Source: Clostridium tertium (GTDB lineage Bacteria > Bacillota > Clostridia > Clostridiales > Clostridiaceae). Taken from it: a stretch of DNA of 64,000 bases. The stretch's first letter is position 1, and each line of letters starts with the position of its first letter. The notes under the pieces are model-generated. The model was given only the letters and a program-made list of their open reading frames with translations, did no database searches and was not told the DNA's origin. A program made the translations under genes and the position numbers. The DNA lies in contig NZ_JAGGJY010000001.1 of NCBI RefSeq assembly GCF_017873245.1, forward strand, positions 310,001 to 374,000, given 5' to 3'. Positions 8,215-18,278 of this stretch are shown here, one piece after another.

Positions 8215-9921
8215 ATGAAGAAGAGAATATTAGCATCGTCATTAATAACTGTAATTTTTGCATTACTAATTGTAACATGCTCCTTTATAGCATTAGTTAA
8301 TATTAAAGAAATAGATAAAACTAAAGAAATTCTATCTGTTTATAATAATTTAGTAATAAAATCAAATAGCTTTAAAGATGGTAATTTAGATGATTTTAAA
8401 ATAAGTAATGCAAAAGTAAGGTTTACTTTTGTAGATAGAGATGGAAATGTATTAAAAGATACTAGTAATGAAAATCTTGAAAATCATTTAAATAGGGATG
8501 AAATAGTTGAAGCTTTAAAAAATGGAGAGGCTTCTTCAACTAGATATAGCGAGACTCAAGCTACAAATGTGATTTACTATGCAACTAAGATAGATGATAA
8601 TACATTAGTAAGATCTTCTGTACCTTTGTATACAATAAAGGTATTTTCTGAAAGTTATATTAAATATTATTTTATAGTTATAGTATTTGTAATTCTATTA
8701 TCCTTAGGGCTTTCTTTAAAACTAATTAGAGCTATAATTTATCCTGTTAAGGAACTTGAAATTGCTACTAATAAAATTGCAAATGGTGACTATAGTAGAA
8801 GAGTAAGTATATATACAAATGATGAAATTGGTTCATTAGCAAATACTTTTAATAATATGGCAGATCAGTTGCAATCTAGAATTAGTGATTCATTAGATAA
8901 ACAAAATAAGTTAGAAGCTATATTAGAAAGTATGGAAAGTGGAGTAATTGCAGTAGATAATAAGCAAAAGGTAATGCTTATTAATCCATATGCTAAAAAT
9001 TTGTTTGGAATAAAAGAAGATATTATAGGAGAAAATATTTCAGAGTATATAATTGATTATGATATATTAAGCTTTATGAGGAATATTCCAGCAATAGAAA
9101 TGAAGGAAATAAAACTTATTCATCCAATATTGAGAGAACTTAGAATTAAGAAAGCCCCTATAATAAATGATAAAAAAATACCAATAGGTGTAGTGATTAC
9201 TGTTTTAGATATAACAGATATAAAAAGACTTGAAAATATAAGAAGTCAGTTTGTTGCAAATGTATCACATGAATTAAAAACACCTTTAACATCAATAAAA
9301 GGTTTTGCAGAAACACTTAAATTTGTAGAAGATTTACCTACTAGAAATAAATTTTTGGATATAATTGATAAAGAAGCAGAGAGATTAACAAATTTAATAA
9401 ATGATATATTAATTCTTTCTAATATCGAAAATAACTATAAAATGAAAGAGGAAGAATTTAATCCAGCGAAGGTAATAGAAGATGTTATAAATATGGTTAC
9501 TCCACAGATGAATAGTAAACAAATAGAAATAAATTTTTCAAGTAATGGTACAAATGAATTAAATGGAGATAGAGATAAGTTCTTTCAAATGATATTGAAT
9601 TTAGTTGAAAATGCTATAAAATACTCAAATGATAAAACTTTAATAAGTATTAGAACTTATGATATTAATGATTATACTTATATAGAAGTGGAGGATAATG
9701 GGATTGGGATACCTAAAGAAGACTTACCAAGAATATTTGAAAGATTTTATAGGGTTGATAAATCAAGAGCTAAGGGTGGTACTGGATTAGGATTAGCCAT
9801 AGTAAAACATATAGCAAGAATGTTCAACGGAGAAATTTTTGTTAAGTCAACTTTAAATAAAGGAACTAAATTCACTATAAAGCTAAGAAAAAATATAAAA
9901 ATAGATGATTTTATTTATTAA
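8215..9921 (+). CDS. phoR: Phosphate-type sensor histidine kinase PhoR
   Basis: This 568-residue membrane kinase has a transmembrane helix near the N-terminus, an extracytoplasmic domain of about 110 residues, a second membrane helix (about 145-165), a HAMP linker, a PAS domain (about 230-340), a HisKA domain with phospho-acceptor His352 in NVSHELKTPLTSI, and an ATPase domain with the N box (LVENAIKYS) and G boxes (VEDNGIGIP, GTGLGLAIV). It starts three bases after the phoP stop with no clear Shine-Dalgarno, so translation is probably coupled. The domain set matches Gram-positive PhoR, which signals through PstB/PhoU. Confidence 0.88.
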   Translation: MKKRILASSLITVIFALLIVTCSFIALVNIKEIDKTKEILSVYNNLVIKSNSFKDGNLDDFKISNAKVRFTFVDRDGNVLKDTSNENLENHLNRDEIVEALKNGEASSTRYSETQATNVIYYATKIDDNTLVRSSVPLYTIKVFSESYIKYYFIVIVFVILLSLGLSLKLIRAIIYPVKELEIATNKIANGDYSRRVSIYTNDEIGSLANTFNNMADQLQSRISDSLDKQNKLEAILESMESGVIAVDNKQKVMLINPYAKNLFGIKEDIIGENISEYIIDYDILSFMRNIPAIEMKEIKLIHPILRELRIKKAPIINDKKIPIGVVITVLDITDIKRLENIRSQFVANVSHELKTPLTSIKGFAETLKFVEDLPTRNKFLDIIDKEAERLTNLINDILILSNIENNYKMKEEEFNPAKVIEDVINMVTPQMNSKQIEINFSSNGTNELNGDRDKFFQMILNLVENAIKYSNDKTLISIRTYDINDYTYIEVEDNGIGIPKEDLPRIFERFYRVDKSRAKGGTGLGLAIVKHIARMFNGEIFVKSTLNKGTKFTIKLRKNIKIDDFIY

Positions 9922-9922
9922 G

Positions 9923-9954
9923 AAGAAAAGGCTTTGCAAGCCTTTTCTTTTTTT
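9923..9954 (+). terminator. Intrinsic terminator after phoR
   Basis: A 12-13-bp stem (core AGAAAAGGCTT with AAGCCTTTTCT) with a 3-base TGC loop is followed by a T run. It separates phoPR from the pst operon. Confidence 0.9.
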
Positions 9955-9975
9955 GCGTATAGGTGCGTAGTACTG

Positions 9976-10049
9976 TTAATTTTTTTTAACAATCTCATAA
10001 CTTTTTTTAACTTTGAACTAATATTTACTTAACTTTTAGGGATTAATAT
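9976..10049 (+). promoter_or_regulatory. Putative Pho box and promoter of pstS
   Basis: TTAAC-like units recur in helical phase: TTAAT 9976, TTAAC 9986, ATAAC 9997, TTAAC 10007 and TTAAC 10029, steps of 10, 11, 10 and 22 bases. Direct repeats with about 11-base spacing are the known format of Gram-positive PhoP sites. A TAATAT at 10044-10049 could be the -10; the nearby -35 would lie within the repeats, as for activated promoters. Confidence 0.6.
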
Positions 10050-10114
10050 AAGTATGTAGAGAAAATTAATAAATATAGATGATTAAATTAAATTATTAAT
10101 TGGAGGAGAATTTT

Positions 10115-10963
10115 ATGAAAAGAAAGAGCTTAAAACTTATATGTACAGCTTTATTAGTTACAGTGGTAGGAGGTGCTTTTGTTGGTTGTGGTAATGACAA
10201 AGCAAGCGATGAAAGTACTGGAGAAAAATCTACAACAATATCAATTTCTGGATCAACATCAGTTGGACCATTAATGGAGAAAATTGCAGAAAAGTATGAA
10301 AGCGATAATAGTAATGTTTCAATAGAAATAAATCAAGTAGGATCTTCAGCAGGAATAAAAGATGCTATAAATGGGGTATCTGAAATAGGAATGTCTTCAA
10401 GAGAACTAAAGACTGAAGAAGAAAAGGAAGTTAAGCCAACAGTTATAGCATATGATGGTATAGCAATAATAACTAATAAAAATAATCAAATTAAAAATAT
10501 AACATTAGAACAAATAAAGGGAATATACACAGGAAAGATAACTAATTGGAAAGAAATTGAGGGCGGAAAAGATGCACCTATAGTTGTTGCTTCAAGAGAA
10601 GAAGGCTCAGGAACAAGAGATGCTTTCCAAGAAATAGTTGGATATAAATCAGAAGAATTAAAAACTGACGCAATGATTTCTAATGGCAATGGTGGGTTAA
10701 AAGAAACAGTTATAGGAAATGAAAATGCAATAGGTTTTGTATCTTTTGAATACTTAGATGATAAAGTAAATATTGTGAATGTTGAAAATGTAGAACCAAA
10801 AGCTGATTTAGTAAAATCAGGAGAATATAAGATTTCAAGACCATTCTTATTGGCAACTAAGGAAGGAAACTTAAGTGGAAATGGTCAAAAATTAATTGAT
10901 TTTATCTTAAGTGATGAAGGTCAAACAATAGTCAAAGAAAATAAATTAATTCCAGTTAAATAA
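10115..10963 (+). CDS. pstS: Phosphate ABC transporter substrate-binding lipoprotein PstS
   Basis: PstS captures phosphate outside the membrane for the PstCAB importer. The start is the ATG at 10115, with GGAGG eight to twelve bases upstream; an in-frame TTG at 10100 overlaps that site and is rejected. A lipoprotein signal (MKRKSLKLICTALL...) ends in the lipobox FVGC, followed by a Ser/Asp-rich tether. The phosphate-binding motifs ISGSTSVGP, SSAGIKDAI, GMSSRELK and REEGSGTRDAF are all present. It is first in pstSCAB-phoU, behind the Pho-box-like repeats. Confidence 0.96.
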   Translation: MKRKSLKLICTALLVTVVGGAFVGCGNDKASDESTGEKSTTISISGSTSVGPLMEKIAEKYESDNSNVSIEINQVGSSAGIKDAINGVSEIGMSSRELKTEEEKEVKPTVIAYDGIAIITNKNNQIKNITLEQIKGIYTGKITNWKEIEGGKDAPIVVASREEGSGTRDAFQEIVGYKSEELKTDAMISNGNGGLKETVIGNENAIGFVSFEYLDDKVNIVNVENVEPKADLVKSGEYKISRPFLLATKEGNLSGNGQKLIDFILSDEGQTIVKENKLIPVK

Positions 10964-10974
10964 CTTTGAGTTAT

Positions 10975-11002
10975 TAAGAATGCTCATTATTGGGCATTCT
11001 TA
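10975..11002 (+). other. Intercistronic hairpin between pstS and pstC
   Basis: TAAGAATGC and its complement form a 9-bp stem, extended by a G-U and a C-G pair. No strong T run follows. Such hairpins can stabilise the pstS message or reduce read-through, which would give more binding protein than permease. That role is inference. Confidence 0.6.
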
Positions 11003-11023
11003 CTTTCATAGGAGAGGGTAAGC

Positions 11024-11911
11024 ATGTTAAATGTAAAAAAAAACAACGATAGTAAATACTTAATAGAAAATATATCAAAATGCGTATTTTTAGCAAGTGC
11101 TCTAATTGCAGTAATAAGTTTATTGTTAATTATATGTTTTGTATTCTACAAAGGGCTAACTCCTTTTATTAGCAAAGGATACTCTTTTAAAGATTTCTTA
11201 TTTGGGACAAAATGGATTCCATCTTCAGATAAATTTGGAATATTGCCGATGGTACTAGCATCTATATTTGGTACTATGGGATCTTTAATAATAGGAGTAC
11301 CGATTGGAATACTTACAGCTATCTTTATAGCGGAAATTGCTCCCAAAAGGATTGGAAAAATAATATCAGGAGCTGTTGAGCTTTTAGCTGGAATTCCATC
11401 AGTTTTATATGGGGTGTTTGGATTGGCAGTAATAGTACCATGGATTATGGATACATTCAATTTACCAAAAGGGCAAAGTCTTTTAGCAATTATAATAGTT
11501 TTATCAGTTATGATGCTGCCAACAATAGTAACAGTTTCAGAAACTGCAATTAGAGCAGTTCCTAAATCATATAAGGAAGGTTCACTAGCACTTGGTGCTT
11601 CACATATAGAAACAACTTTTAAGGTTGTTGTACCTGCTGCAAAATCAGGTATTTTAGCTGCTGTTGTCCTTGGAATAGGTAGGGCAATTGGAGAAACTAT
11701 GGCAATAATATTAGTAGCAGGAAACTCAGCTATAATTCCAAGTTCAATAATGGACTCTGTAAGACCTTTAACTACTAATATTGCATTAGAAATGGGTTAT
11801 GCATTTGGAACTCATCAAGAAATGCTATTTGCAACGGGAATTATATTATTCTTATTTATATTATTATTAAACTTAGTATTAAGTAAACTTTCTAATAAGG
11901 AAGGTAAATAG
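11024..11911 (+). CDS. pstC: Phosphate ABC transporter permease PstC
   Basis: PstC is one half of the membrane channel for phosphate uptake. About six hydrophobic helices are visible, and the cytoplasmic EAA-type loop reads SYKEGSLALGASHIETTFKVVVPAA. PstC features such as FGILPMVLASIFGT and ELLAGIPSVLYGVFGL are present. The 295 residues are typical. AGGAGAGGG precedes the ATG. It ends two bases before pstA. Confidence 0.95.
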   Translation: MLNVKKNNDSKYLIENISKCVFLASALIAVISLLLIICFVFYKGLTPFISKGYSFKDFLFGTKWIPSSDKFGILPMVLASIFGTMGSLIIGVPIGILTAIFIAEIAPKRIGKIISGAVELLAGIPSVLYGVFGLAVIVPWIMDTFNLPKGQSLLAIIIVLSVMMLPTIVTVSETAIRAVPKSYKEGSLALGASHIETTFKVVVPAAKSGILAAVVLGIGRAIGETMAIILVAGNSAIIPSSIMDSVRPLTTNIALEMGYAFGTHQEMLFATGIILFLFILLLNLVLSKLSNKEGK

Positions 11912-11913
11912 AT

Positions 11914-12738
11914 ATGAGAAAATTTAAAGAAAATTTATTGAAAGCATTAGTATGGATTTCTGCTGGACTTACAGTTGGAGTATTAGTATTCATATTAGGA
12001 TTTATATTTTTAAAAGGCTATAAGCATATAAGTATAGATTTTCTGACTGAAAATTATTCGGCATCAGGTAATGGTGGTATTTTGCCTATGATAGTAGCAA
12101 CTTTATATACAGTTTTTATATCTATAATAGTAGCAACACCAATAGGAATACTTGCAGCTATTTATTTAACAGAATATGCAAAGCAAGGAAAAATAGTAAA
12201 GATAATAAGATTTGCAACGGAAAGTTTATCAGGAATTCCATCAATAGTATATGGACTATTTGGATCAATATTTTTTGTTGTAACTTTAAAACTAGGATAT
12301 TCATTATTAGCTGGATCATTAACAGTGGCAATAATTATATTGCCAGTAATAATAAGAACAACAGAAGAAGCTTTAAAATCAGTTCCGCCATCATATAAGG
12401 AAGCATCATTAGGACTAGGAGCAACAAGGTTCCAAACTCTTTATAAGGTTATAGTGCCTAGTGCTATTCCGGGGATTTTAGTTGGAGTAATATTATCAGT
12501 TGGACGTGTAGTTGGAGAATCAGCTGCAATACTTTTAACTGCTGGTACTGTTGCTAAAATGCCTAAGGGAATACTGTCTAGTGCAAGAACGCTAACAGTT
12601 CAATCATATTTAGTAACTCAGGAAGCTGGAAATATAGAGCAAGCTACTGCTGTTGGTATAGTGTTAATAGGGATAATATTAGCTTTAAATATTATAGCAA
12701 AGTTAATAACGAAGAAATTTAGTAAGGCAAATTACTAA
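11914..12738 (+). CDS. pstA: Phosphate ABC transporter permease PstA
   Basis: PstA pairs with PstC to form the phosphate channel. The protein has six predicted membrane helices, the ESLSGIPSIVYGLFGS motif and the coupling loop SYKEASLGLGATRFQTLYKVIVPSA. The 274 residues fit the family. It starts two bases after pstC and lacks a strong ribosome site of its own (AAGGTAAAT lies at the end of pstC), consistent with coupling. Confidence 0.95.
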   Translation: MRKFKENLLKALVWISAGLTVGVLVFILGFIFLKGYKHISIDFLTENYSASGNGGILPMIVATLYTVFISIIVATPIGILAAIYLTEYAKQGKIVKIIRFATESLSGIPSIVYGLFGSIFFVVTLKLGYSLLAGSLTVAIIILPVIIRTTEEALKSVPPSYKEASLGLGATRFQTLYKVIVPSAIPGILVGVILSVGRVVGESAAILLTAGTVAKMPKGILSSARTLTVQSYLVTQEAGNIEQATAVGIVLIGIILALNIIAKLITKKFSKANY

Positions 12739-12765
12739 TAAGAATAAAAGCTAAGAGGTGTAAGT

Positions 12766-13530
12766 ATGTCAAAGGAATTAATGCCTAAAATTAAAGTAAG
12801 AAATTTGAATTTATATTATGGTGATAATCAAGCATTAAAAAACATAAACATAGATTTAGAAGAAAACAAAGTAACAGCATTTATAGGACCTTCTGGATGT
12901 GGGAAATCAACATTTTTAAGAACATTAAATAGAATGAATGATTTAATAGATAATGTTAAAATAGATGGTGAAATACTAGTTGATGGAGAAGATATTTATA
13001 AAAGTAAAGATGTCATAGCGTTAAGAACAAAGGTAGGAATGGTTTTCCAAAAACCAAATCCTTTCCCTATGTCAATTTATGATAATATAGCATATGGCCC
13101 CAGGTTACATGGAGTAAAAGATAAAAAAACTTTAGATGAAATAGTTGAGAAAAGTTTAAAAGGCGCAGCGCTTTGGGATGAAGTAAAAGATAGACTCAAA
13201 AAAAGTGCTTTAGGTTTATCAGGAGGACAGCAACAAAGGCTTTGTATTGCTAGAACTATAGCAGTTTCACCAGAAATTATATTAATGGATGAGCCAACTT
13301 CTGCATTAGATCCTATTTCAACTAATAAAATGGAAGAATTGATGGAGGAATTAAAGAAGAAGTATACAGTAATTATAGTAACTCATAACATGCAACAAGC
13401 AGGAAGAATTGCTGATAAAACTGCATTTTTCTTAAATGGTGAAATAATAGAATATGCTGATACAGAGGATATATTCTATAAACCTAAGGATAAAAGGACA
13501 GAAGATTATATTACAGGAAGATTCGGCTAA
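12766..13530 (+). CDS. pstB: Phosphate ABC transporter ATP-binding protein PstB
   Basis: PstB supplies ATP hydrolysis for phosphate import and passes transport status to PhoU and PhoR. It has Walker A (GPSGCGKST), the Q loop in [15 protein letters not shown], the ABC signature [16 protein letters not shown], Walker B ([12 protein letters not shown]) and the switch His in VTHNMQQA. The PFPMSIYDN segment is characteristic of PstB. It has 254 residues and AAGAGGTG upstream of its ATG. Confidence 0.97.
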   Translation: MSKELMPKIKVRNLNLYYGDNQALKNINIDLEENKVTAFIGPSGCGKSTFLRTLNRMNDLIDNVKIDGEILVDGEDIYKSKDVIALRTKVGMVFQKPNPFPMSIYDNIAYGPRLHGVKDKKTLDEIVEKSLKGAALWDEVKDRLKKSALGLSGGQQQRLCIARTIAVSPEIILMDEPTSALDPISTNKMEELMEELKKKYTVIIVTHNMQQAGRIADKTAFFLNGEIIEYADTEDIFYKPKDKRTEDYITGRFG

Positions 13531-13553
13531 AAATATATAAGAGGTGATTTGAA

Positions 13554-14210
13554 ATGATGAGAGAAGTAATGAGTAACAAGATAAAATTGTTAAACTCAGA
13601 GCTTATAGAAATGGCTAGCTTGGTAGAAAAACAAATATATGACAGTATGACTGCACTCAAAGATCAAGATTTAGACTTAGCAAAGAAGGTTATGAAAAAT
13701 GATGATAAGGTTGATGATCTTCAAAAAGAAATAGAAGAAAAATGCGTAAAATTTATGGCTACTGAATCACCAGTTGCAAGAGATTTAAGAAGTATATATA
13801 CTACATCTAAAATAGTAACTGACCTTGAAAGAATGGCTGATTATGCAGTAGATATCTGTAAGATAGTTCCAAGAGTTAAAGGAGTAAATTTTTCAAATGA
13901 AATAGCACCAATTTGGCAAATAGTTGATATAATTATAAGCATGATAAAACTTGCAATTGAAGCCTATGTAAAGGGAGACGAAAAAGCTGCATATGAAATT
14001 TGTGATATGGATGATAGAGTAGATGAAATTTATCAAGGAATGTTTGAAATTGTATTAAAGAAAATGGGAAAAGATGAATCCATGATAAATCAAGGCACAC
14101 AAATATTATTTGCATCTAAGTATTTAGAGAGAATTGGTGATCATGTAACTAATATATGTGAATGGATAATATTCTCTAAGAAAGGCAATTATGTTGATTT
14201 AAATGAATAG
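13554..14210 (+). CDS. phoU: Phosphate signalling protein PhoU
   Basis: PhoU is a cytoplasmic all-helical protein that represses PhoR kinase activity when phosphate is plentiful and restrains PstB. Two homologous three-helix repeats are visible, each with metal-binding-type motifs of the form E/DxxxD (MKNDDKVDDLQ ... DLERMADYAVDIC, and DMDDRVDEIYQ ... YLERIGDHVTNICEW). The 218 residues are normal. The first two codons are both ATG, and AGAGGTGAT precedes them. It closes the pst operon at a terminator. Confidence 0.95.
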   Translation: MMREVMSNKIKLLNSELIEMASLVEKQIYDSMTALKDQDLDLAKKVMKNDDKVDDLQKEIEEKCVKFMATESPVARDLRSIYTTSKIVTDLERMADYAVDICKIVPRVKGVNFSNEIAPIWQIVDIIISMIKLAIEAYVKGDEKAAYEICDMDDRVDEIYQGMFEIVLKKMGKDESMINQGTQILFASKYLERIGDHVTNICEWIIFSKKGNYVDLNE

Positions 14211-14217
14211 ATAAAGA

Positions 14218-14246
14218 AAAACATCCCCTATAATGGGGATGTTTTC
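14218..14246 (+). terminator. Intrinsic terminator after phoU
   Basis: An 11-bp stem (AAAACATCCCC with GGGGATGTTTT) has a TATAAT loop and ends in T residues. Confidence 0.92.
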
Positions 14247-14248
14247 TG

Positions 14249-14277
14249 TTGACTTGAATTTATTATTAATGTAATAT
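14249..14277 (+). promoter_or_regulatory. Sigma-A promoter of the DUF512-der unit
   Basis: TTGACT (14249-14254), 17 bases and TAATAT (14272-14277) make a near-consensus promoter just after the phoU terminator. It implies a leader of about 170 bases before the next start codon. A stem of TGGAG (14304-14308) with CTCCA (14331-14335), enclosing GCTT/AAGC, is the clearest structure in that leader. Confidence 0.65.
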
Positions 14278-14453
14278 AACATCAAGTGATTATTATACTT
14301 AGGTGGAGTATGCTTAAGAGGAATGAAGCTCTCCATTTTAGGAATAAATTAACTAGTTATGGGTATTTAGGTTGATTTTTAATAAATATAATGTTAATTT
14401 AGATAAACTATAAGATAATTAAAAGACAATATTTTAAGATATTGAGGTGAAAT

Positions 14454-15788
14454 ATGAAAAATATAATTAAAAAAGTAGACCTTGGAAGTATTGCAGAAGA
14501 GGTTGGAATAGAAGTTAATGACGTATTATTATCAATTAATGGTACTCCTATAGATGATATTATAGATTATAAATTTTTAGCTGCGGACGAAGAAGTACTA
14601 CTAGAAATTGAAAAACCTGATGGTGAAGTCTGGGAATATGAAATCGAAAAGGAATACGGAGAAAATTTAGGCCTTGAATTTGAAGGCGGAATAATGGATA
14701 AAGCTAAAAGTTGCTCTAACAAATGTATGTTTTGTTTTATAGATCAACTTCCTAAGGGAATGAGAAATTCTTTATATTTTAAAGATGATGATTCAAGATT
14801 ATCATTTTTACAAGGTAACTTTGTTACTTTAACAAATATGAAAGATGAAGATATAGATAGGATAATAAGATATAAAATAAGTCCTATAAATATTTCAGTA
14901 CATACAACAAATCCAGAGCTTAGAGTAAAGATGTTGAAAAACAGATTTGCAGGAGCTATAATGGATAGACTTAAAAAGCTTAGAGATGCAGAAATTGAAA
15001 TGCATGCACAAATAGTGTGTATTCCAAATGTAAATAATGGCGAAGAATTAAGAAAAACTGTTCTTGATTTATATGAATTACATCCATTTGTGAAAAACGT
15101 AGCTGTTGTACCAATAGGAGTTACTAAGTTTAGAGAAAACCTACCTTATGTAGATACATTCACAAAAGAAACATCAAAAAATGAAATAATGATGATTCAA
15201 GATCTTCAAAAAAGATTTATTGAAGAAACAGGAGCACCATTTGTTAGATTATCAGATGAGTTTTATATAGTAGCTGGCTTAGATGTTCCAAATGAAGAGT
15301 TTTATTCAGAGTATGAGCAGCTAGAAGATGGTGTAGGAATGATAAGATACTATAGAGAAGTAGTACAAAGATCTATAGAATTTTTAGATGAAAATTCAAA
15401 AGGAAGTTTTTCAATGGTAACTGGTGAGTTAGCTTACGACGAAATAAAAAGATCTGCAGAGCTTATAATGAAACATAATCCTAATATTCAAATAGATGTA
15501 TATAAGATTACTAATAACTTCTTTGGTAATACTATAACGGTAGCAGGGCTTTTAACAGGAACTGATATAATAGATCAATTAAAAGGAAAGATAAAAACAG
15601 ATTATTTAATTATGCCAAGTAATATGTTTAGAAAAGGATATGAGCTTGCACCTGCAGACATGATTATGTTAGATGATTTAAGAAGTGAGGATGTAGAAAA
15701 AGCGTTAGGCGTTAAGGTGATAGTTTGTGATTATACAGGAGATGACCTTATTGACATAATAAATGCAAATTGTGAGGAGGAAAAATAA
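14454..15788 (+). CDS. DUF512 family radical SAM protein with PDZ-like domain
   Basis: The first 75 or so residues form a PDZ-like domain ([28 protein letters not shown]). A radical-SAM iron-sulfur site follows with three cysteines in [19 protein letters not shown] (CxxxCxxC), then the family-specific [18 protein letters not shown]. The C-terminal part is DUF512, containing the [10 protein letters not shown] and [11 protein letters not shown] segments. The family is nearly always next to der in clostridia, as here, where the stop and start codons share one base (TAATG). The enzymatic product is unknown. The 444 residues are typical and the protein looks intact. Confidence 0.9.
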   Translation: MKNIIKKVDLGSIAEEVGIEVNDVLLSINGTPIDDIIDYKFLAADEEVLLEIEKPDGEVWEYEIEKEYGENLGLEFEGGIMDKAKSCSNKCMFCFIDQLPKGMRNSLYFKDDDSRLSFLQGNFVTLTNMKDEDIDRIIRYKISPINISVHTTNPELRVKMLKNRFAGAIMDRLKKLRDAEIEMHAQIVCIPNVNNGEELRKTVLDLYELHPFVKNVAVVPIGVTKFRENLPYVDTFTKETSKNEIMMIQDLQKRFIEETGAPFVRLSDEFYIVAGLDVPNEEFYSEYEQLEDGVGMIRYYREVVQRSIEFLDENSKGSFSMVTGELAYDEIKRSAELIMKHNPNIQIDVYKITNNFFGNTITVAGLLTGTDIIDQLKGKIKTDYLIMPSNMFRKGYELAPADMIMLDDLRSEDVEKALGVKVIVCDYTGDDLIDIINANCEEEK

Positions 15789-17104
15789 TGGCTAAACCAA
15801 TAGTTGCAATAGTTGGAAGACCAAATGTAGGTAAATCTACTCTATTTAATAAATTAGCTGGGCAAAGAATATCTATAGTTCAAGATACACCAGGGGTAAC
15901 TAGAGATAGAGTATATGCTCAAGCTGAATGGCTTAACTATAATTTTACAATGATAGATACTGGTGGTATAGAACCAGAAAGAGAAGATATAATAGTTAAA
16001 CAAATGAGAAGGCAAGCTAATATAGCTATAGAAACTGCCGATGTAATAATATTTGTTGTTGATGGTAAGGAAGGTCTAACTCCTGCCGATCATGAAGTAG
16101 CAAATATGCTTAGAAAAAGTAAAAAAGAAGTTGTTTTAGTAGTAAACAAAGTAGATTCTTTAAAAGAAGAAGAAAATGCATGGGAATTTTATAACTTAGG
16201 TATTGGAGACCCAGTAACTATTTCAGCTTCTCAAGCATTAGGTCTTGGAGATATGCTAGATAGAGTTGTTGAAAACTTTGATAAATTCAATGAAGAAGAT
16301 GAAGAAGATGAATTTATAAGAATAGCTATGATAGGAAAACCTAATGTAGGAAAATCATCTTTAATAAATAGATTACTTGGAGAAGAAAGATTAATAGTTT
16401 CTGATATTCCTGGTACAACAAGAGATTCTATAGATAGTGCGTTAGAAACTGAACAAGGAAAGTTTATCCTAGTTGATACAGCTGGCCTTAGAAGAAAGAG
16501 CAAAGTTAAAGAAGAAATAGAAAGATATTCAGTAATTAGAACATATGCAGCTATTGAAAGAGCTGATGTATGTATTTTAATGATAGATGCCACTGAAGGT
16601 GTTACTGAACAAGATGAAAAAATAATAGGTTATGCGCATGAAATGAATAAAGCTATTATGGTTATAGTAAATAAGTGGGATTTAATCGAAAAAGATGATA
16701 AAACAATGCAAAGATATAAAGAAGAACTACAAATGAATCTTAAGTTCTTAAAGTATGCAAAATACTTATTTATATCAGCTAAGACAGGACAAAGAACACA
16801 TAAGGTTCTAGAAACAGCTAAGGAATGCTATGATAATTACTCTAAGAGAATTCCTACAGGAATACTAAATGAAGTTATAAACAAAGCAGTTCTTATGAAG
16901 GAACCTCCAATAGTAGGACTTAAGAGAATGAAAATATACTATGCAACTCAAGTTGCAGCAAAGCCACCAAAGTTTATATTCTTCGTTAATGATTCAAGTG
17001 CATCTCATTTTTCGTATCAAAGATATCTTGAAAATCAATTAAGAGAAAGCTTTGACTTCAGTGGAACAGGTATTCAAATAGAATATAGGGAAAGGAAGGA
17101 ATAA
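15788..17104 (+). CDS. der: Ribosome biogenesis GTPase Der (EngA)
   Basis: Der has two tandem GTPase domains and a KH-like C-terminal domain and helps assemble the 50S subunit. The first G1 motif GRPNVGKS is at residues 10-17 and the second, GKPNVGKS, starts at about residue 183. Both domains have DT(G/A)G switch motifs and NKxD motifs (NKVD, NKWD). The KH-like domain spans roughly residues 355-438. The start overlaps the stop of the DUF512 gene by one base, and GGAGG lies upstream. The 438 residues are normal. Confidence 0.97.
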   Translation: MAKPIVAIVGRPNVGKSTLFNKLAGQRISIVQDTPGVTRDRVYAQAEWLNYNFTMIDTGGIEPEREDIIVKQMRRQANIAIETADVIIFVVDGKEGLTPADHEVANMLRKSKKEVVLVVNKVDSLKEEENAWEFYNLGIGDPVTISASQALGLGDMLDRVVENFDKFNEEDEEDEFIRIAMIGKPNVGKSSLINRLLGEERLIVSDIPGTTRDSIDSALETEQGKFILVDTAGLRRKSKVKEEIERYSVIRTYAAIERADVCILMIDATEGVTEQDEKIIGYAHEMNKAIMVIVNKWDLIEKDDKTMQRYKEELQMNLKFLKYAKYLFISAKTGQRTHKVLETAKECYDNYSKRIPTGILNEVINKAVLMKEPPIVGLKRMKIYYATQVAAKPPKFIFFVNDSSASHFSYQRYLENQLRESFDFSGTGIQIEYRERKE

Positions 17105-17106
17105 GC

Positions 17107-18102
17107 ATGAGTAATGTGACTTTTTTAGGAGGAGGTAGTTTTGGTACCGCCTTAGGAATATTGTTAGCTAAAAAGGAAAATAAGGTTAGCATATACGATA
17201 GAGATAAAAATGTAGTTGATGATATAAATATAAATAGAAAAAATGATAAATATATTAAAGACCTACATATACCTGAAAATGTCACTGCTTATATTAATCT
17301 AGATGAAGCTATAAGAGGGGCAAATTATATAGTATTATCTGTTCCTTCACATGTGATAAGATCAATTACAAAATCATTAAAGGGTAAAATAAATGATGAT
17401 GTAATTATTGTAAGCATAGCTAAGGGAATTGAAGAAGGAAGTAATTTAAGATTATCTCAAGTTATTGAAGAGGAATTACCAAACAATAAAGTTGTAATAT
17501 TATCTGGACCTAGTCATGCTGAAGAGGTTGCTTTCAATATTCCAACAACTGTAGTTGTTTCTTCTAAAAATTTAGAGGCTGCTAAAAAAGTTCAAGATTT
17601 ATTTATTAATAAAAATTTCAGAGTATATACTAATGAAGATTTAGTAGGTGTTGAAATAGGTGGTGCAGTTAAAAATATAATTGCATTGGCAGCAGGAGTT
17701 TGTGATGGTATTGGATATGGAGATAACTCAAAAGCAGCTCTTATGACAAGGGGAATGGCTGAAATAGTTAGAGTTGGAATGAAACTTGGAGGAAAGCCTG
17801 AGACGTTCCTTGGACTAACGGGTATGGGAGACCTTATAGTAACTTGTACTAGTCTTCACTCTAGAAATAGGAAGGCAGGATATTTAATAGGTAAGGGAAA
17901 AACAACTGAGGAAGCTATTGAAGAAGTTGGAATGGTTGTTGAGGGTATTAAAGCATGTAAGGCTTTTTATGAATTAAAAGAAAGTCTAAATGTTGAAATG
18001 CCTATAACAGATATTTTATATAGAATTTTATTTAAAAATAAAAATCCTAAGGATGCCGTTATAGATTTAATGGAAAGAGAAAGAAAAAGCGAAATATACT
18101 AA
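17107..18102 (+). CDS. gpsA: Glycerol-3-phosphate dehydrogenase [NAD(P)+] GpsA
   Basis: GpsA reduces dihydroxyacetone phosphate to sn-glycerol 3-phosphate, the backbone for phospholipid synthesis. The Rossmann motif [10 protein letters not shown] starts at residue 7. The catalytic Lys is in [14 protein letters not shown], and the substrate-binding segment reads [23 protein letters not shown]. The 331 residues match the family. It lies two bases after der, and its stop codon is part of the following terminator stem. Confidence 0.97.
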   Translation: MSNVTFLGGGSFGTALGILLAKKENKVSIYDRDKNVVDDININRKNDKYIKDLHIPENVTAYINLDEAIRGANYIVLSVPSHVIRSITKSLKGKINDDVIIVSIAKGIEEGSNLRLSQVIEEELPNNKVVILSGPSHAEEVAFNIPTTVVVSSKNLEAAKKVQDLFINKNFRVYTNEDLVGVEIGGAVKNIIALAAGVCDGIGYGDNSKAALMTRGMAEIVRVGMKLGGKPETFLGLTGMGDLIVTCTSLHSRNRKAGYLIGKGKTTEEAIEEVGMVVEGIKACKAFYELKESLNVEMPITDILYRILFKNKNPKDAVIDLMERERKSEIY

Positions 18103-18141
18103 TACAAAAGGAGAAGTAAACTTTACTTCTCCTTTTGTATT
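18101..18141 (+). terminator. Intrinsic terminator after gpsA
   Basis: An almost perfect palindrome of 20 bases per arm (AATACAAAAGGAGAAG... with its complement) overlaps the gpsA stop codon. The A and T runs on both sides would let it work in both directions. Confidence 0.85.
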
Positions 18142-18278
18142 AGTAATAATTTCTAGCTATAGATAATATATTATTATATATGTAGTTGAGAAGACGTGTA
18201 AAATTTTTAAAAAAGTTGTATACTTTTTTACTCTCTCGAATATATATATAGTGTTAAAAATAAATAGGAGGTTACACC

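Noticed and set aside
10100..10114. Longer N-terminus for PstS from a TTG start
   Set aside because: The TTG overlaps the Shine-Dalgarno, and the lipoprotein signal begins properly at the ATG at 10115. The same argument removes upstream extensions of nrdR, yicC, prkC, coaD, pta, rnc and rplS.
18181..18278. SigE promoter of spoIVA
   Set aside because: SigE control is expected from the family, but no CATACA-type -10 at the right distance from a -35 could be found, so none is listed.
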